From: Pirellulales bacterium
Lineage (GTDB): Bacteria > Planctomycetota > Planctomycetia > Pirellulales > JADZDJ01
Length of the DNA: 53,012 nucleotides
Direction of reading: 5' to 3'
Assembly: GCA_035656635.1 (NCBI GenBank)
Contig: DASRSD010000134.1
Location: 1-53,012, forward strand
Shown here: positions 43,724 through 53,012 of the stretch, one piece after another
Numbering within the stretch: position 1 is the first letter of the stretch
How the letters are laid out: the number at the start of each line of letters is the position of its first letter
Made by a program: the position numbers and the translations under genes
The notes under the pieces: generated by a model
Seen by the model: only the letters and a program-made list of their open reading frames with translations
The model's database searches: none
What the model was told of the DNA's origin: nothing

Positions 43724-44824
43724 GTGATCCATCAAACAGCCAGCGTGGACGAGCGCGCCGCGGCGGGCAATAACTCTGATCGGTCACACTCGGCCGACCT
43801 GGAAGATTTGCGCCGTCTGGAACAGGCCCATCGGCATTTGCGGGAGCAAATTGCGCACATCGTGGTTGGACAGGACGAAGTCATCGAGCAATTGATGATT
43901 GCCATCTTTGCTCGCGGCCATTGCATTTTAGAAGGCGTGCCAGGGTTAGCGAAGACTTTAATGGTCAGCACACTGGCCAATTGCCTGTCGCTGCAATTCA
44001 CGCGCATTCAATTCACGCCCGACTTAATGCCCAGCGACATCACCGGAACGGAGGTACTGCAAGACGATCGGCAAACCGGTACGCGGCATCTACAATTCAT
44101 GCGAGGGCCGGTATTCACTAATATTTTGCTGGCCGACGAAATCAATCGCACGCCTCCCAAGACTCAGGCCGCGCTATTGGAAGCCATGCAAGAACGCCAA
44201 GTTTCGGCCGGCGGCCGGCGGCACGCGCTGGTGGACCCGTTTTTCGTGCTGGCCACGCAAAACCCGATCGAACAGGAGGGTACCTATCCATTGCCCGAAG
44301 CGCAATTAGATCGCTTCCTATTCAAGGTGTATGTCGGTTATCCCACGCCTGACGAGGAGCGGCAGATTTATCGCCGCACCACCGGCGCGGAAGTGGAGCA
44401 CGTCACCAAAATACTAGACGGTCTGGAAATTCCTCATTTGCAGAAGATTGTTCGTAGCGTGCCGGTTTCCGATCATTGCTTGGATTACGTCATGGCACTG
44501 GTTCGCGCCACTCGCGCTGGCGAGCCCAATAGTCCGGCATATATCTCACGTTGGGTTTCCTGGGGCGCCGGCCCTCGCGCTGGGCAAGCGCTCATTCTCG
44601 CTGCCAAAGCCCGGGCCGCATTGCACGGTCGCCCGGCAGTGGCCATCGACGACATCCGCGCTGTTTCTAAACCTGTATTGCGGCATCGCTTGGTGGCCAC
44701 TTATGCGGCTCAGGCCGACGGACAAACCCCCGATACTATTGTCGACGCTTTAATTCGCGACATCCCCGTTCGTTCAGGAGCCGATGAACTCGATGGCCGA
44801 GTTGCCCAAGTATTCCAATCCTGA
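43724..44824 (+). CDS. MoxR-family AAA+ ATPase
   Basis: 366 residues with a GTG start at 43724, which has GAGGG about eight bases upstream; a TTG at 43679 is possible but less likely. Walker A GVPGLAKT (71-78), Walker B LLADEIN (with D138), sensor LATQNPIEQEGTYPLPEAQLDRF and a C-terminal lid domain are all present. MoxR ATPases act as chaperones for VWA-domain partners, matching the three VWA-type proteins encoded immediately downstream. Its end overlaps the DUF58 gene by 41 bases. Confidence 0.95.
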   Translation: MIHQTASVDERAAAGNNSDRSHSADLEDLRRLEQAHRHLREQIAHIVVGQDEVIEQLMIAIFARGHCILEGVPGLAKTLMVSTLANCLSLQFTRIQFTPDLMPSDITGTEVLQDDRQTGTRHLQFMRGPVFTNILLADEINRTPPKTQAALLEAMQERQVSAGGRRHALVDPFFVLATQNPIEQEGTYPLPEAQLDRFLFKVYVGYPTPDEERQIYRRTTGAEVEHVTKILDGLEIPHLQKIVRSVPVSDHCLDYVMALVRATRAGEPNSPAYISRWVSWGAGPRAGQALILAAKARAALHGRPAVAIDDIRAVSKPVLRHRLVATYAAQADGQTPDTIVDALIRDIPVRSGADELDGRVAQVFQS

Positions 44825-45683
44825 AGTGCTGGCCCGCATTTCCGGTCTGACGCTGCGTGCCACTCGGGTAGTGGAAGGCACGGTATGTGGATTACACCGC
44901 AGTCCATTCCACGGCTTCAACGTGGAATTTGCGGAGTACCGCGAGTATTCGCCTGGCGATGATTTGCGGTTGCTCGATTGGCGCGTACTCGGCCGGACCG
45001 ACCGTTTCTACATTAAACAGTATGAAGAAGAGAGCAACTTACGGGCGACCATCGTGATGGACGCCAGCGCTTCCATGCGCTACGGCTCCGGCGCGATGAC
45101 CAAGTTCGATTACGCAGCCACATTGGCGGCCTCATTGGCCACGTTGTTGGTGGAACAGCAAGACCCAGTTGGCTTGGCGCTGTTCGATAATCAGGAGCGG
45201 AGCGTTCTTTCGCCGGCCGCCACGCAATCGCAACTGGTACAAATTATTTATCGATTGGAGCAAGCCAAGCCGGATCGCCAAACCGATTTGGGAGCCGTGT
45301 TGCAAACGCTCAGCGGCAAGCTGAAAAAACGCGGGATGGTAATCATCATTTCGGATTTATTGACCGATTTAAATTCGTTTTACGACGGCCTCTCGCGCCT
45401 GCAATATTTAGGAAACGAAATTCTGGTGTTTCAAGTTCTCGATAAGGATGAGCTCGATTTGCCCTTCAATGATTTGGTTTTGTTCCGCGACATTGAAGGG
45501 AGCGAAGAGCTATTTGCCGAGCCCTGGGCGTTCCGCAAGGCCTATTCGCAGGCGATGCAAAAATTCGTGGAAGAAGTGAAAGATACTTGCGGCAGCCGCG
45601 GAATTGACCATTTGCTACTGCGCACCGATGACAATTTAGCGTTAGCCTTGAGCCATTACCTGCACCGTCGAGAAAGTGCCTGA
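44784..45683 (+). CDS. DUF58 / VWA-domain protein
   Basis: 299 residues. The DUF58 signature GxGxEFxxxREYxxGDDxRxxDW appears as FNVEFAEYREYSPGDDLRLLDW (49-66 region), followed by a VWA domain with the MIDAS motif D93-A-S95-A-S97 (VMDASASM). The second half contains IISDLLTDLNSF and a C-terminal helix. No transmembrane segment, so it is cytoplasmic. It is the usual partner of MoxR ATPases. Two in-frame start codons (44784 and 44793) both overlap the moxR gene, indicating translational coupling. Confidence 0.93.
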   Translation: MNSMAELPKYSNPEVLARISGLTLRATRVVEGTVCGLHRSPFHGFNVEFAEYREYSPGDDLRLLDWRVLGRTDRFYIKQYEEESNLRATIVMDASASMRYGSGAMTKFDYAATLAASLATLLVEQQDPVGLALFDNQERSVLSPAATQSQLVQIIYRLEQAKPDRQTDLGAVLQTLSGKLKKRGMVIIISDLLTDLNSFYDGLSRLQYLGNEILVFQVLDKDELDLPFNDLVLFRDIEGSEELFAEPWAFRKAYSQAMQKFVEEVKDTCGSRGIDHLLLRTDDNLALALSHYLHRRESA

Positions 45684-45719
45684 GATTGAAGGCGCATTGG
45701 AAACGGATGCTTTTCAACC

Positions 45720-47960
45720 ATGCCCGCCATCAATTTTCTCAATCCGGCATTGTTGTGGGGGCTGGGGCTGGCGTCGATACCCATCATTATTCATTTGCTC
45801 TTTCGTCGGCAGTTCAAGCGCGTCGACTGGGCGCCGATGCGGTATTTGAAACTGACGATTCAACGTAATCGTCGCCGAGTTCAATTGGAGCAGTTGTTGT
45901 TGCTGCTTATGCGAATTGCTCTGATTGCGTTGTTAGCGTTTTTGGTTGCCCGGCCCGTCGTGCATTCGCTCGGTTTGGCTGGCTGGTTCGGGGCCGGAAG
46001 TCGTACCAGTCATGTGCTGGTGCTGGATGATTCACTGAGCATGGGCGTGGCGGTCGAAGGCCACACCGTATTCGATCGCGCCGTTGAGTTGGCCACGCAC
46101 ATCATTCGCGATGTCGGGCCGCAAGATCGCTTTACCTTAGTGTTGGCGTCGCAGCCAAAGCAGCCGCTGGTGCATGAAGTGGAAATCCTGGATGCCGAAA
46201 ACCTGGCGCAGCTCATCCGCAAGCAAAAACTCAGTTCTACTTTTGTATCCTGGGCTACAACGATGGAAGCGGTTGACGAATTGCTTGTTTCCAGCACGTA
46301 TCACACTAAGGAAGTCACGCTGCTCACCGATTTGCGGCGCGTCGGCTGGGAAAACAATTTAAAGCCACTGGCTGATCGTTGGGCCAGCGAGGACGTGCGG
46401 CTACAAATTTTCGATCTTGGTGCTCCCGCCACGCATCAACTCTCACTGGACGAGTTGAAAGTGCAAGACCCTTGTGTGCTGGCCGGCGTTCCGGCCCATT
46501 GGGAGGTGGTAATTCACAATGCCTCCGACCAAAGCTTCGATCACGTTGAGGCGGTGTTCCTCGTCGATGGCAAACCGAATCAGTTGGTGCTCCCGCCACT
46601 GCCGGCTGGTCAAAGTGTGCATGTGCCGCTCATGGCGACTTTACAAGAACCGGGTCTGCATTACCTATCGCTGCAACTTCCTGTAGACGATTTGGCCGGT
46701 GACAACCAGCGCTGGACGGTAGTCGATGTGCGCGAACGATTGCACGTCACGTTGATTGACGGACAGCCTTCGAGTGAACCACTGGCTAGCGAGACCGACT
46801 TTCTCGGCCTCGCTCTTTCTTTGGGAGGAGAAGATACCGCTTCCTTCCAAGTGGAAATTCTTACCGACGCCGATTTGACCGCCGTTGCTCACGAGCAGCC
46901 CGACTTGCTGGTGCTGGCCAACGTGGCAACATTAACGCCGCCGCAAGTGACGCGGCTAAGGTCGCTGGTTGAGGCAGGCATGGGGTTAATGATTTTTGTC
47001 GGCGATCAGGTCGATCCTGACAATTACAACCAGTTGCTCCAAGGCGAAGGCGTCGAATTGTTGCCGGCCCAATTGGAAAGCGTTGTCGAACAGCCAGTCA
47101 CTGGCTTGGTGCTGGAAAACCAGTCTCCTTCGCCGCTGGATGCCATGCGGCAACTCAAACCATCGGTGTTGGAGCAGGTCAAAACGAATAAATATTACCA
47201 GTTGCGATTGCCGGGCAAATCGGTTTCGGGCGTGCGCGTGTTGGCCCGCTGGAATGATGCGGAATCGTCGCCGGCAGTGGTTGAGAAAGTGGTCGGTCAT
47301 GGCCACGTGCTTTTGTGGACGACAACTGCCAATAAATCATGGACCGATTGGCCCACGCAACCCAGCTACGTATTGGCGATGCGCGAAGGAGGCAAAGCAA
47401 TTGTGCGAACCGCCGGCGCGCACGATTTGACGGCGGGGGAACCAATTCGCCATCAGCTTGCGCCCGATGAGCAAGTGGTGTCACCGACGATCGAAATCCC
47501 TGAGTCCGATCAGCCATCCTCGCTGACTGTGGAAACGTCAGATGCGAAGGTCGGTACTGGAAATAAGAGCATAAATTCAGACACGGGCAAAAGCGCCGAT
47601 GCGAATTTAAATCAAAGAAGCTCATTAATAGCAACGCCATCCGCGGCGACAACACTCACCTATATCGGTACGCGCCTGGCTGGTTTGTACCGCATGAACT
47701 GGCAAACTCCACCCAGCGGCGCAGGCAACGATTTGTTCGCCGTCAATCCCGATGCCCGCGAGAGCGATTTAACACTCATCAGCGCTGACGAGCTGAAAGC
47801 GTTGTGGGGTGAGCTGCAGCCGGAGATTATTTCCGCCGGCGCTCCCGATGCGGAATTGTCTACTCGCGGCGAGGAAATTTGGCGGCCGCTGGCAATGTGC
47901 CTGCTGGGCTTGATGGCCGTGGAAGCATGCTTTGCAACTTGGGTCGGAAGGCAACGCTGA
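45720..47960 (+). CDS. BatA-type membrane protein with VWA domain
   Basis: 746 residues. The N-terminus (AINFLNPALLWGLGLASIPIIIHLL) followed by RRQFKRVDWAPMRYLK is the 'aerotolerance regulator' BatA N-terminal domain. Two transmembrane helices (about 9-28 and 59-80) flank it. A VWA domain follows with LDDSLSMG (MIDAS DxSxS). The large C-terminal part has beta-rich and GATase-like stretches (HVTLIDGQ, DLLVLANVATLTPPQVTRLRSLVEAGMGLMIFVGD) and a last helix (about 720-740). Probably a periplasm-facing scaffold acting with MoxR/DUF58. A Ser/Asp-rich low-complexity stretch lies at about 600-650. Confidence 0.88.
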   Translation: MPAINFLNPALLWGLGLASIPIIIHLLFRRQFKRVDWAPMRYLKLTIQRNRRRVQLEQLLLLLMRIALIALLAFLVARPVVHSLGLAGWFGAGSRTSHVLVLDDSLSMGVAVEGHTVFDRAVELATHIIRDVGPQDRFTLVLASQPKQPLVHEVEILDAENLAQLIRKQKLSSTFVSWATTMEAVDELLVSSTYHTKEVTLLTDLRRVGWENNLKPLADRWASEDVRLQIFDLGAPATHQLSLDELKVQDPCVLAGVPAHWEVVIHNASDQSFDHVEAVFLVDGKPNQLVLPPLPAGQSVHVPLMATLQEPGLHYLSLQLPVDDLAGDNQRWTVVDVRERLHVTLIDGQPSSEPLASETDFLGLALSLGGEDTASFQVEILTDADLTAVAHEQPDLLVLANVATLTPPQVTRLRSLVEAGMGLMIFVGDQVDPDNYNQLLQGEGVELLPAQLESVVEQPVTGLVLENQSPSPLDAMRQLKPSVLEQVKTNKYYQLRLPGKSVSGVRVLARWNDAESSPAVVEKVVGHGHVLLWTTTANKSWTDWPTQPSYVLAMREGGKAIVRTAGAHDLTAGEPIRHQLAPDEQVVSPTIEIPESDQPSSLTVETSDAKVGTGNKSINSDTGKSADANLNQRSSLIATPSAATTLTYIGTRLAGLYRMNWQTPPSGAGNDLFAVNPDARESDLTLISADELKALWGELQPEIISAGAPDAELSTRGEEIWRPLAMCLLGLMAVEACFATWVGRQR

Positions 47961-48011
47961 ACTTTTATGACTTACTTCGTACTAATTCGTTAATAATCCT
48001 CACCGCATCAC

Positions 48012-50456
48012 ATGATCGAAACCTTCAAATGGCTAATCGGTTTGCGACCGCTGCCCACCGGCGCCACAGAAGGGGATTGGCATGTGGAATTTCAAGCCCT
48101 GCCACAAGGCACGGCGGCGCTGGCTGCCATCGCGATATTTTTGGCCGCGCTGATAGGCGTGTTTTGGTTGTATCGCTTGGAAGGACGGCAGCTTAGCCTG
48201 TCCCGCCGCCTAGCATTTACGGCGCTGAGGGGATTGGTCTTTACGGGCGTCATCTTTATGCTGCTCGATGCGGTGCTTGTCATCGAGCGGCATGAACAGG
48301 TTCCATCGCACTTGTTGGTGCTCATGGATACATCGCAAAGCATGTCACTCACAGACCCTTATGTTGACGATGCTTCCGTCAAACGGATTGCCGAACATTT
48401 GGGTTGGACTGAAAAAGACTCTGCCCTGCTCAAGCGTTTGCGGGATGCTAAGCGATACGATTTAGCCGTGGGTGCTCTCGATTCTGCAATTCCAGAGCTA
48501 TCCGATGGCCGCAAGCTGGCATTGTTTCATTTCGACAGCAGGGCCGATCCAGTGGAATCGTGGACTGGCCTCGCTGCGCTGCCGCCACAAGGCACGCAAA
48601 CGGCCATCGGCGACGCATTGAAGCAAGCCTTGGCCGCGCATCGTAATCAACCGCTGGCGGGTGTGTTATTGGTGACCGACGGTCAATCGAACGGAGGAGA
48701 AGATGCCCGAAAAATTGCGCAGCAGGCCGGCAAGCAAGGCGTGCCCATCCACGTGCTGGCGATGGGAACTGAACAGGGACCCAGTAATGCTCGGCTCACA
48801 GACTTGGAAGCCAGCCCTGTAGTTTTTGTGCGCGATCCGATTAAGCTGGCCGCCGTGATCGATTCTCAAGGCCTACGCGGGCAATCGGCCACAGTTCGCT
48901 TGGAACAACGAAAAGACGGGAGCGATTGGGCAGAAGTCTCACAAAGCTCGATCGTGCTGGCCGAAGACGGCGCCATGCAGCGTGTGGAGTTTGATTTTAC
49001 TCCAGATGCCACAGGTCAATACGATTTTCGAGTCACTATTTCGGATATACCGAACGAATTGACTGAAGCCGACAATTCCGCCACACAGTCGATAAAAGTA
49101 GTCCGCCAGAGAATTCGTGTGCTACTGGTTGCCGGTTATGCATCACCGGAAGTGCAATTCTTGCGGAATGCTTTGCTGCGCGATCCACAGTTGGAATTTT
49201 CCTCCTGGTTGCAAAACGCCACAGACAATTATGAACAGATTGGCCAAAAACCATTGCGTCGCTTGCCTGTGACCCAAACGGAGCTCAATCAATATGACAC
49301 GGTCATCATGTTCGACCCGAACGTGCACGACCTGGGCCCAAATTGGTCGGACATGCTGACAAAATTCGTGGGAGATGCCGGCGGCGGCTTGATTTACGTT
49401 TCCGGCGAATTGAATACCCCTAACTTATTTAGTGTCCGTTCCGGCGATGTTGCTGACACGGCCGACACCGCCTGGGCCCGCATGTTACCGGTTGTGTCGG
49501 AACCGGGGCTTTATCAGTCGTCGGCTGAAGTAAGACTGAGCGCCCGGGAAACCTGGAATTTGGAGCTTACGGCCGACGGGGCCGAGGATCCTATTTTTCG
49601 CTTTACGGCCGATCCCACAAAAAATCGCGATATTCTCGCCAGTTTGCCCGGCATGTACTGGTATTTTCCAGTGACACGCGCCAAACCCGGCGCCACGGTG
49701 CTCGCGCAGCATGGCGACCAACGGATGCGGAATAACTTCGGCCGTCATGTACTGATGGCGATGCAACGTTACGGCCCGGGGAGGACTGTATTTATCGGAT
49801 TCGACAGCACGTACCGTTGGCGATATTTGCACGAAGAGTATTTCGATAGCTTTTGGGCTCGCATGATTGATCGTGTGGGGCGCAGCAAAGTATTGGGCGG
49901 TCGATACCCGTTTACATTAGCCACCGATAAAAGCGCTTACCGCGTGGGTGACCGCGTGACAATCCATGCTTCGCCTGCGCCTGGGCAGGAAGATTCCAGC
50001 GTGCTTTCGCAGCTTCACGGCGATGCCGAAGTGGCTGGCCAAGAGCCGATTGCCTTGGAATTTGAACCGGAGCCCGATCACCCCAACGTATTTGATGCCG
50101 TGTTCAAGGCGGAAAAACCGGGCGCATATTTGGTGCGTGTGTTGCCTGGAACTTCTGCCGAAGGCGAAACTGCCGTTCGCGCCGCTACTCTGCCGTTTCG
50201 AGTGGATCCTCCCCAGCAGGAATTCGACAACCCACGTCTCAATCGAGCCCTTTTAGATGACATCGCTCAAGCCAGCGGCGGTAAGTTATTCATGCTGGAC
50301 CAGGCCGATCAAATTCCCGCCGCATTTCACATTAAGCAAGTGGACCGTGTAATGCAGTACCGTCAAGAGTTATGGGATGCCCCAATCTTGGCGTTAGCGA
50401 TTGTCACATTGTTGACCGTTGAATGGGTGTCGCGCAAAACGAAACGCATGGCTTAA
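48012..50456 (+). CDS. VWA and GATase-like membrane protein
   Basis: 814 residues. Two transmembrane helices (about 38-56 and 70-92), then a VWA domain with MDTSQSMSL (MIDAS), a beta-sandwich (DLEASPVVFVRDPIKLAAV), and a region with a class-I glutamine-amidotransferase-like fold (VLLVAGYASPEVQFLRNAL, LNQYDTVIMFDP, FVGDAGGGLIYVSG) but no catalytic Cys in the expected place. It continues with HDQ-type segments and a final helix near 790-808. It is the usual third membrane component in planctomycete MoxR/BatA loci and starts 51 bases after the BatA-like gene. Confidence 0.83.
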   Translation: MIETFKWLIGLRPLPTGATEGDWHVEFQALPQGTAALAAIAIFLAALIGVFWLYRLEGRQLSLSRRLAFTALRGLVFTGVIFMLLDAVLVIERHEQVPSHLLVLMDTSQSMSLTDPYVDDASVKRIAEHLGWTEKDSALLKRLRDAKRYDLAVGALDSAIPELSDGRKLALFHFDSRADPVESWTGLAALPPQGTQTAIGDALKQALAAHRNQPLAGVLLVTDGQSNGGEDARKIAQQAGKQGVPIHVLAMGTEQGPSNARLTDLEASPVVFVRDPIKLAAVIDSQGLRGQSATVRLEQRKDGSDWAEVSQSSIVLAEDGAMQRVEFDFTPDATGQYDFRVTISDIPNELTEADNSATQSIKVVRQRIRVLLVAGYASPEVQFLRNALLRDPQLEFSSWLQNATDNYEQIGQKPLRRLPVTQTELNQYDTVIMFDPNVHDLGPNWSDMLTKFVGDAGGGLIYVSGELNTPNLFSVRSGDVADTADTAWARMLPVVSEPGLYQSSAEVRLSARETWNLELTADGAEDPIFRFTADPTKNRDILASLPGMYWYFPVTRAKPGATVLAQHGDQRMRNNFGRHVLMAMQRYGPGRTVFIGFDSTYRWRYLHEEYFDSFWARMIDRVGRSKVLGGRYPFTLATDKSAYRVGDRVTIHASPAPGQEDSSVLSQLHGDAEVAGQEPIALEFEPEPDHPNVFDAVFKAEKPGAYLVRVLPGTSAEGETAVRAATLPFRVDPPQQEFDNPRLNRALLDDIAQASGGKLFMLDQADQIPAAFHIKQVDRVMQYRQELWDAPILALAIVTLLTVEWVSRKTKRMA

Positions 50457-50499
50457 GGCGCAATCCGAACAGTGCCACGCGCAAATTGAAGAATCATGT

Positions 50500-52710
50500 A
50501 TGTCAACAATCACTGAAGCCCGATCATCCGACCGCATCTGGCAATGCCGCCAACAATTGCAGCGGCGGATGGCACGAATTCGTCACTCCATGCATGCGCA
50601 TTTGTTATGGGAAGGATTGGCTTGGACGACAACGACGTGCGTCTGTTTTGCCGCAATCAGCTTATTGATTGACCGAACATTTCGGCCGGAGTTGGCTTCC
50701 CGTTTAGTGCTGTTAGGTCTGGGAGTTGCAGGCATCGTCATTGTGGCTTGGCAATGGCTCATCCGACCGCTGAGATTGCGCTTAGATGACTTAGATTTGG
50801 CGGAGCTGTTGGATCGTCGCCGGCCCGGTGTCGGTCAGCGTTTAACGAACGTCTTGCAACTGCCGGAATTGCTGAGGCGCGGAAAAATCGACGGATCCCC
50901 AGCGATGATTGAGATGGCCGTCGTTGACGATTTTACGGCGCTTGAGCAAATCGACCTGCGGAGCACGTTGAACATTTCGCGGCGAAGAAAAGTGATGGCG
51001 CTGCTGTTGGGCTTGATTGCAATAACCGCGCTGTTTTGTTGGGCATTTCCGTCGGTAGCGTCCGTATGGAGTCGCCGTTGGCTGGGCGGCGCATCGGTAC
51101 GCTGGCCTCAACACACGTATTTGAATGTGCTGGGCTTAGACGATCAGGGCCGTTTGCTAGTTCCGCGCGGAGAAGCCACGATTTTGAAAGTCGATGCCCA
51201 ACCGGAATTTATTGCAGCCGAAGGCGAATGGAGCGTGGTTGGCCGTGGTAATACGATTCGCATTCCCGGCGAAGCCAAGCCGCACAGCGAAGTGCCGGAC
51301 GACGTGGCAATTGATTATCGACTGGCCAACGGCAGCCGGAAGCAAGGGGCTCTTACGCAATTCGAAGCCGGCCATTTTCGTTACGAATTGCCGCCCCTCG
51401 CCGAAGCGGCTTCTTTCACACTAACCGGCGGCGACGATTGGCTTGGTCCTTTGCAAATTAAGCCCATCGATCGACCGAGAGTCAAAGATATTACGATTAC
51501 CGCGCACGTTCCTGGACACACACAGCCGGAAGTTTATCATGCCGGCCAGGAGGATTCGCAACTGCTTTTCCTGCCCACCACACAGTTGCAACTCGTGTTA
51601 ACCAGCGACCAACCTTTGGCGTCTGCATGCATTGTAACGCAGGGAGAAAATGCGCCTCAGCTAAAGCAAATTGATGCATCGCATTATGAATCGGAAATAA
51701 TCATGAAGGCCGCAACGAGTTTGGAATTCCAAATGACAGCTGCCGACAGCGGGTTGTCCTCCAAGCCATATTTTCTCTTGATCGGACTGCTGACAGATCG
51801 GCCACCACGCGTCACGGTTCGCGTCACCGGCATAGGAAGACGCGTTACTCCCACGGCGCGCGTGCCGATGATTATTCGCTCAGTGGATGATTTTGGTGTG
51901 GCGAACATGGCTGCCGATTTGGAATTGACGCAGTTCGTTGATTCCAAACCCCAGGTTAGTACGCATCAGCCGTATATGGAAACGTTTGCGCTGGAGAATG
52001 ATAAACTACCTACCGATGTGGAAAAACAGATTCTCGTGAAATTGGCGGAAGTCAACGCGGCGCCCGGCAACATTGTTCGTTTGCAGAGTACTGCTACCGA
52101 TGCTTGTGTTTTGGGTCCGCAACAGGGAACATCGCGCTGGATTCCGTTGCAAGTAGTGACGCCTGAAGAGTTATTCTATGAAATTTTGGTTCGTCAGCGC
52201 GAGCAACGAGGACGCTTCAGTAAGTCGCTTGACATGGCGAAAGCTCAATTGGAGTCGATTCAAAAGCTTACTAGTTCCGAAGAGAGCGGGGGTGTGTTGC
52301 GAGTTCATCAAGTAGTCGCCCGACAGGTATGGCAAATTGCTAATCAACTTGACGCCACTTTACAGGAAATGATCTACAACGATTTGGGCAGTGAACAAGC
52401 TCGCGACTTGCTAGACACTTCCATCATTGCACCGCTGCGGAAACTGCACGAAGAAAACTTCGTCAACATTGGCGAAAGACTGCAAACGCTTTTGGAACAC
52501 CGAGAGCTGCGCGACGCTGACCGCCAGGCTGCGCTCGATGCCCAGCAAGCGGCCGTCACCGAAATACAGCATATTTTGGCCCAAATGTCACAATGGGAAA
52601 GTTTTGTCGATGTGATCAATCAACTCCGTCAGGTCATCAAATCGCAAAATGAAGTCCTTGAATCCACAGAAAAGACGGAAAAAGAACGGATTAAGGGACT
52701 ATTTGATTAG
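50500..52710 (+). CDS. Large membrane protein with C-terminal coiled coil, in the MoxR/BatA operon
   Basis: 736 residues from the ATG at 50500; the frame is open upstream but overlaps the previous gene. Two transmembrane helices near 39-58 and 69-86 and a third near 162-180 are followed by beta-rich Ig-like domains (TYLNVLGLDDQGRLLVPRGEATILKVDAQPEF region, about 205-235). The last 190 residues are helical with heptad-like repeats (LDMAKAQLESIQKLTSSEE, LRKLHEENFVNIGERLQTLLEHREL, INQLRQVIKSQNEVLESTEKTEKE), probably a coiled coil in the periplasm. It resembles DUF4175-type proteins in layout, but I cannot name a family. It is 43 bases downstream of the VWA/GATase gene. Confidence 0.75.
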   Translation: MSTITEARSSDRIWQCRQQLQRRMARIRHSMHAHLLWEGLAWTTTTCVCFAAISLLIDRTFRPELASRLVLLGLGVAGIVIVAWQWLIRPLRLRLDDLDLAELLDRRRPGVGQRLTNVLQLPELLRRGKIDGSPAMIEMAVVDDFTALEQIDLRSTLNISRRRKVMALLLGLIAITALFCWAFPSVASVWSRRWLGGASVRWPQHTYLNVLGLDDQGRLLVPRGEATILKVDAQPEFIAAEGEWSVVGRGNTIRIPGEAKPHSEVPDDVAIDYRLANGSRKQGALTQFEAGHFRYELPPLAEAASFTLTGGDDWLGPLQIKPIDRPRVKDITITAHVPGHTQPEVYHAGQEDSQLLFLPTTQLQLVLTSDQPLASACIVTQGENAPQLKQIDASHYESEIIMKAATSLEFQMTAADSGLSSKPYFLLIGLLTDRPPRVTVRVTGIGRRVTPTARVPMIIRSVDDFGVANMAADLELTQFVDSKPQVSTHQPYMETFALENDKLPTDVEKQILVKLAEVNAAPGNIVRLQSTATDACVLGPQQGTSRWIPLQVVTPEELFYEILVRQREQRGRFSKSLDMAKAQLESIQKLTSSEESGGVLRVHQVVARQVWQIANQLDATLQEMIYNDLGSEQARDLLDTSIIAPLRKLHEENFVNIGERLQTLLEHRELRDADRQAALDAQQAAVTEIQHILAQMSQWESFVDVINQLRQVIKSQNEVLESTEKTEKERIKGLFD

Positions 52711-52896
52711 GAGTTGACTGATGTGCAGGTTCACGATTTATTCCTATGAAATTTGCAGTCACGCGACTTGTATCTTGAGAATTTATTGACAGAACCCGCC
52801 ACAACAAGGCAAACTAATGCGGGATGTCGGCGTACTTATCGTTATTCGGAATGTGCTCAGCCCGTCCACTAAATCCGTTCAGAACGCGAGCAAAAT

Positions 52897-53012
52897 ATGA
52901 GCGTCTATAAACTAACCGCGGGCTGCATTTTTGTAATAGCGGTGAGTATGGAATGCGTTCATCAGCCGGCCATTCATGCTGAAGATGCGCCAGCGACATC
53001 CTCCAAGACTAG
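52897..53012 (+). CDS. Partial exported protein, N-terminus only
   Basis: Thirty-eight codons from the ATG at 52897 to the window edge, with no stop. The sequence MSVYKLTAGCIFVIAVSMEC... has a hydrophobic signal-like stretch followed by HAEDAPATSSKT, a plausible cleavage region. It follows the coiled-coil gene by 186 bases on the same strand and could belong to the same operon. No family can be named from so little sequence. Confidence 0.55.
   Translation, partial: MSVYKLTAGCIFVIAVSMECVHQPAIHAEDAPATSSKT

Noticed and set aside
1-53012. Mobile elements, CRISPR arrays, tRNA or rRNA genes
   Set aside because: I found no transposase or integrase frame, no regularly spaced repeats and no tRNA-like cloverleaf on either strand.

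Overview
The window looks like the chromosome of a planctomycete, probably a Pirellulales-like lineage. The evidence is a DUF1549/DUF1553 gene paired with a Tat-exported DUF1501 gene, a secreted multi-EF-hand protein, a MoxR/DUF58/BatA/VWA operon headed by a squalene-cyclase-repeat protein, many sigma-54 activators, and several hypotheticals of the sort found in that phylum. GC content is moderate, coding density is high, and many genes lack a clear Shine-Dalgarno sequence. I see no IS element, CRISPR array, tRNA or rRNA.

Layout. 1-5.1 kb: housekeeping and hypothetical genes (partial C25-like peptidase, rhomboid protease, PGPGW membrane protein, Coa1-like protein, a repeat-bearing Ala/Pro-rich protein, and prfB, whose start codon and programmed +1 frameshift site can be read directly). 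5.3-20 kb: a signalling island with an NtrB/NtrC-like pair, two hybrid histidine kinases (CHASE3 type and triple-PAS type), a stand-alone HPt protein and two closely related NtrC-type regulators. Interleaved are small stress-type genes: DUF1328, a Gly-rich secreted protein, a BON protein, csrA and a YqjD/DUF883-like protein. 20-31 kb: storage sugar and trehalose metabolism (GH133 debranching enzyme, treZ, a treS-maltokinase fusion, treY). 31-32.4 kb: a four-cysteine mini-protein, a 42-residue membrane protein and a bacterioferritin-like protein. 32.4-37.4 kb: EF-hand protein, DUF1501 and DUF1549/1553 operon. 37.6-42.5 kb: a PQQ-propeller protein and three tandem SIMPL (DUF541) paralogues. 42.5-53 kb: the MoxR/BatA-type operon, running off the right edge.

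Main result. Reading the upstream regions by eye, the GG-N10-GC core of sigma-54 promoters recurs with good -24/-12 context in front of DUF1328, the Gly-rich protein, BON, csrA, the DUF883-like gene, the 42-residue protein, the ferritin-like gene, treZ and (weaker) the gene at 24709. The same island encodes hybrid kinases, a free HPt and NtrC-type activators. I infer a phosphorelay-controlled sigma-54 general stress regulon that links membrane and envelope stress proteins, post-transcriptional control (CsrA), iron storage and trehalose synthesis. The promoters and protein families are visible in the sequence; their wiring into one regulon is inference.
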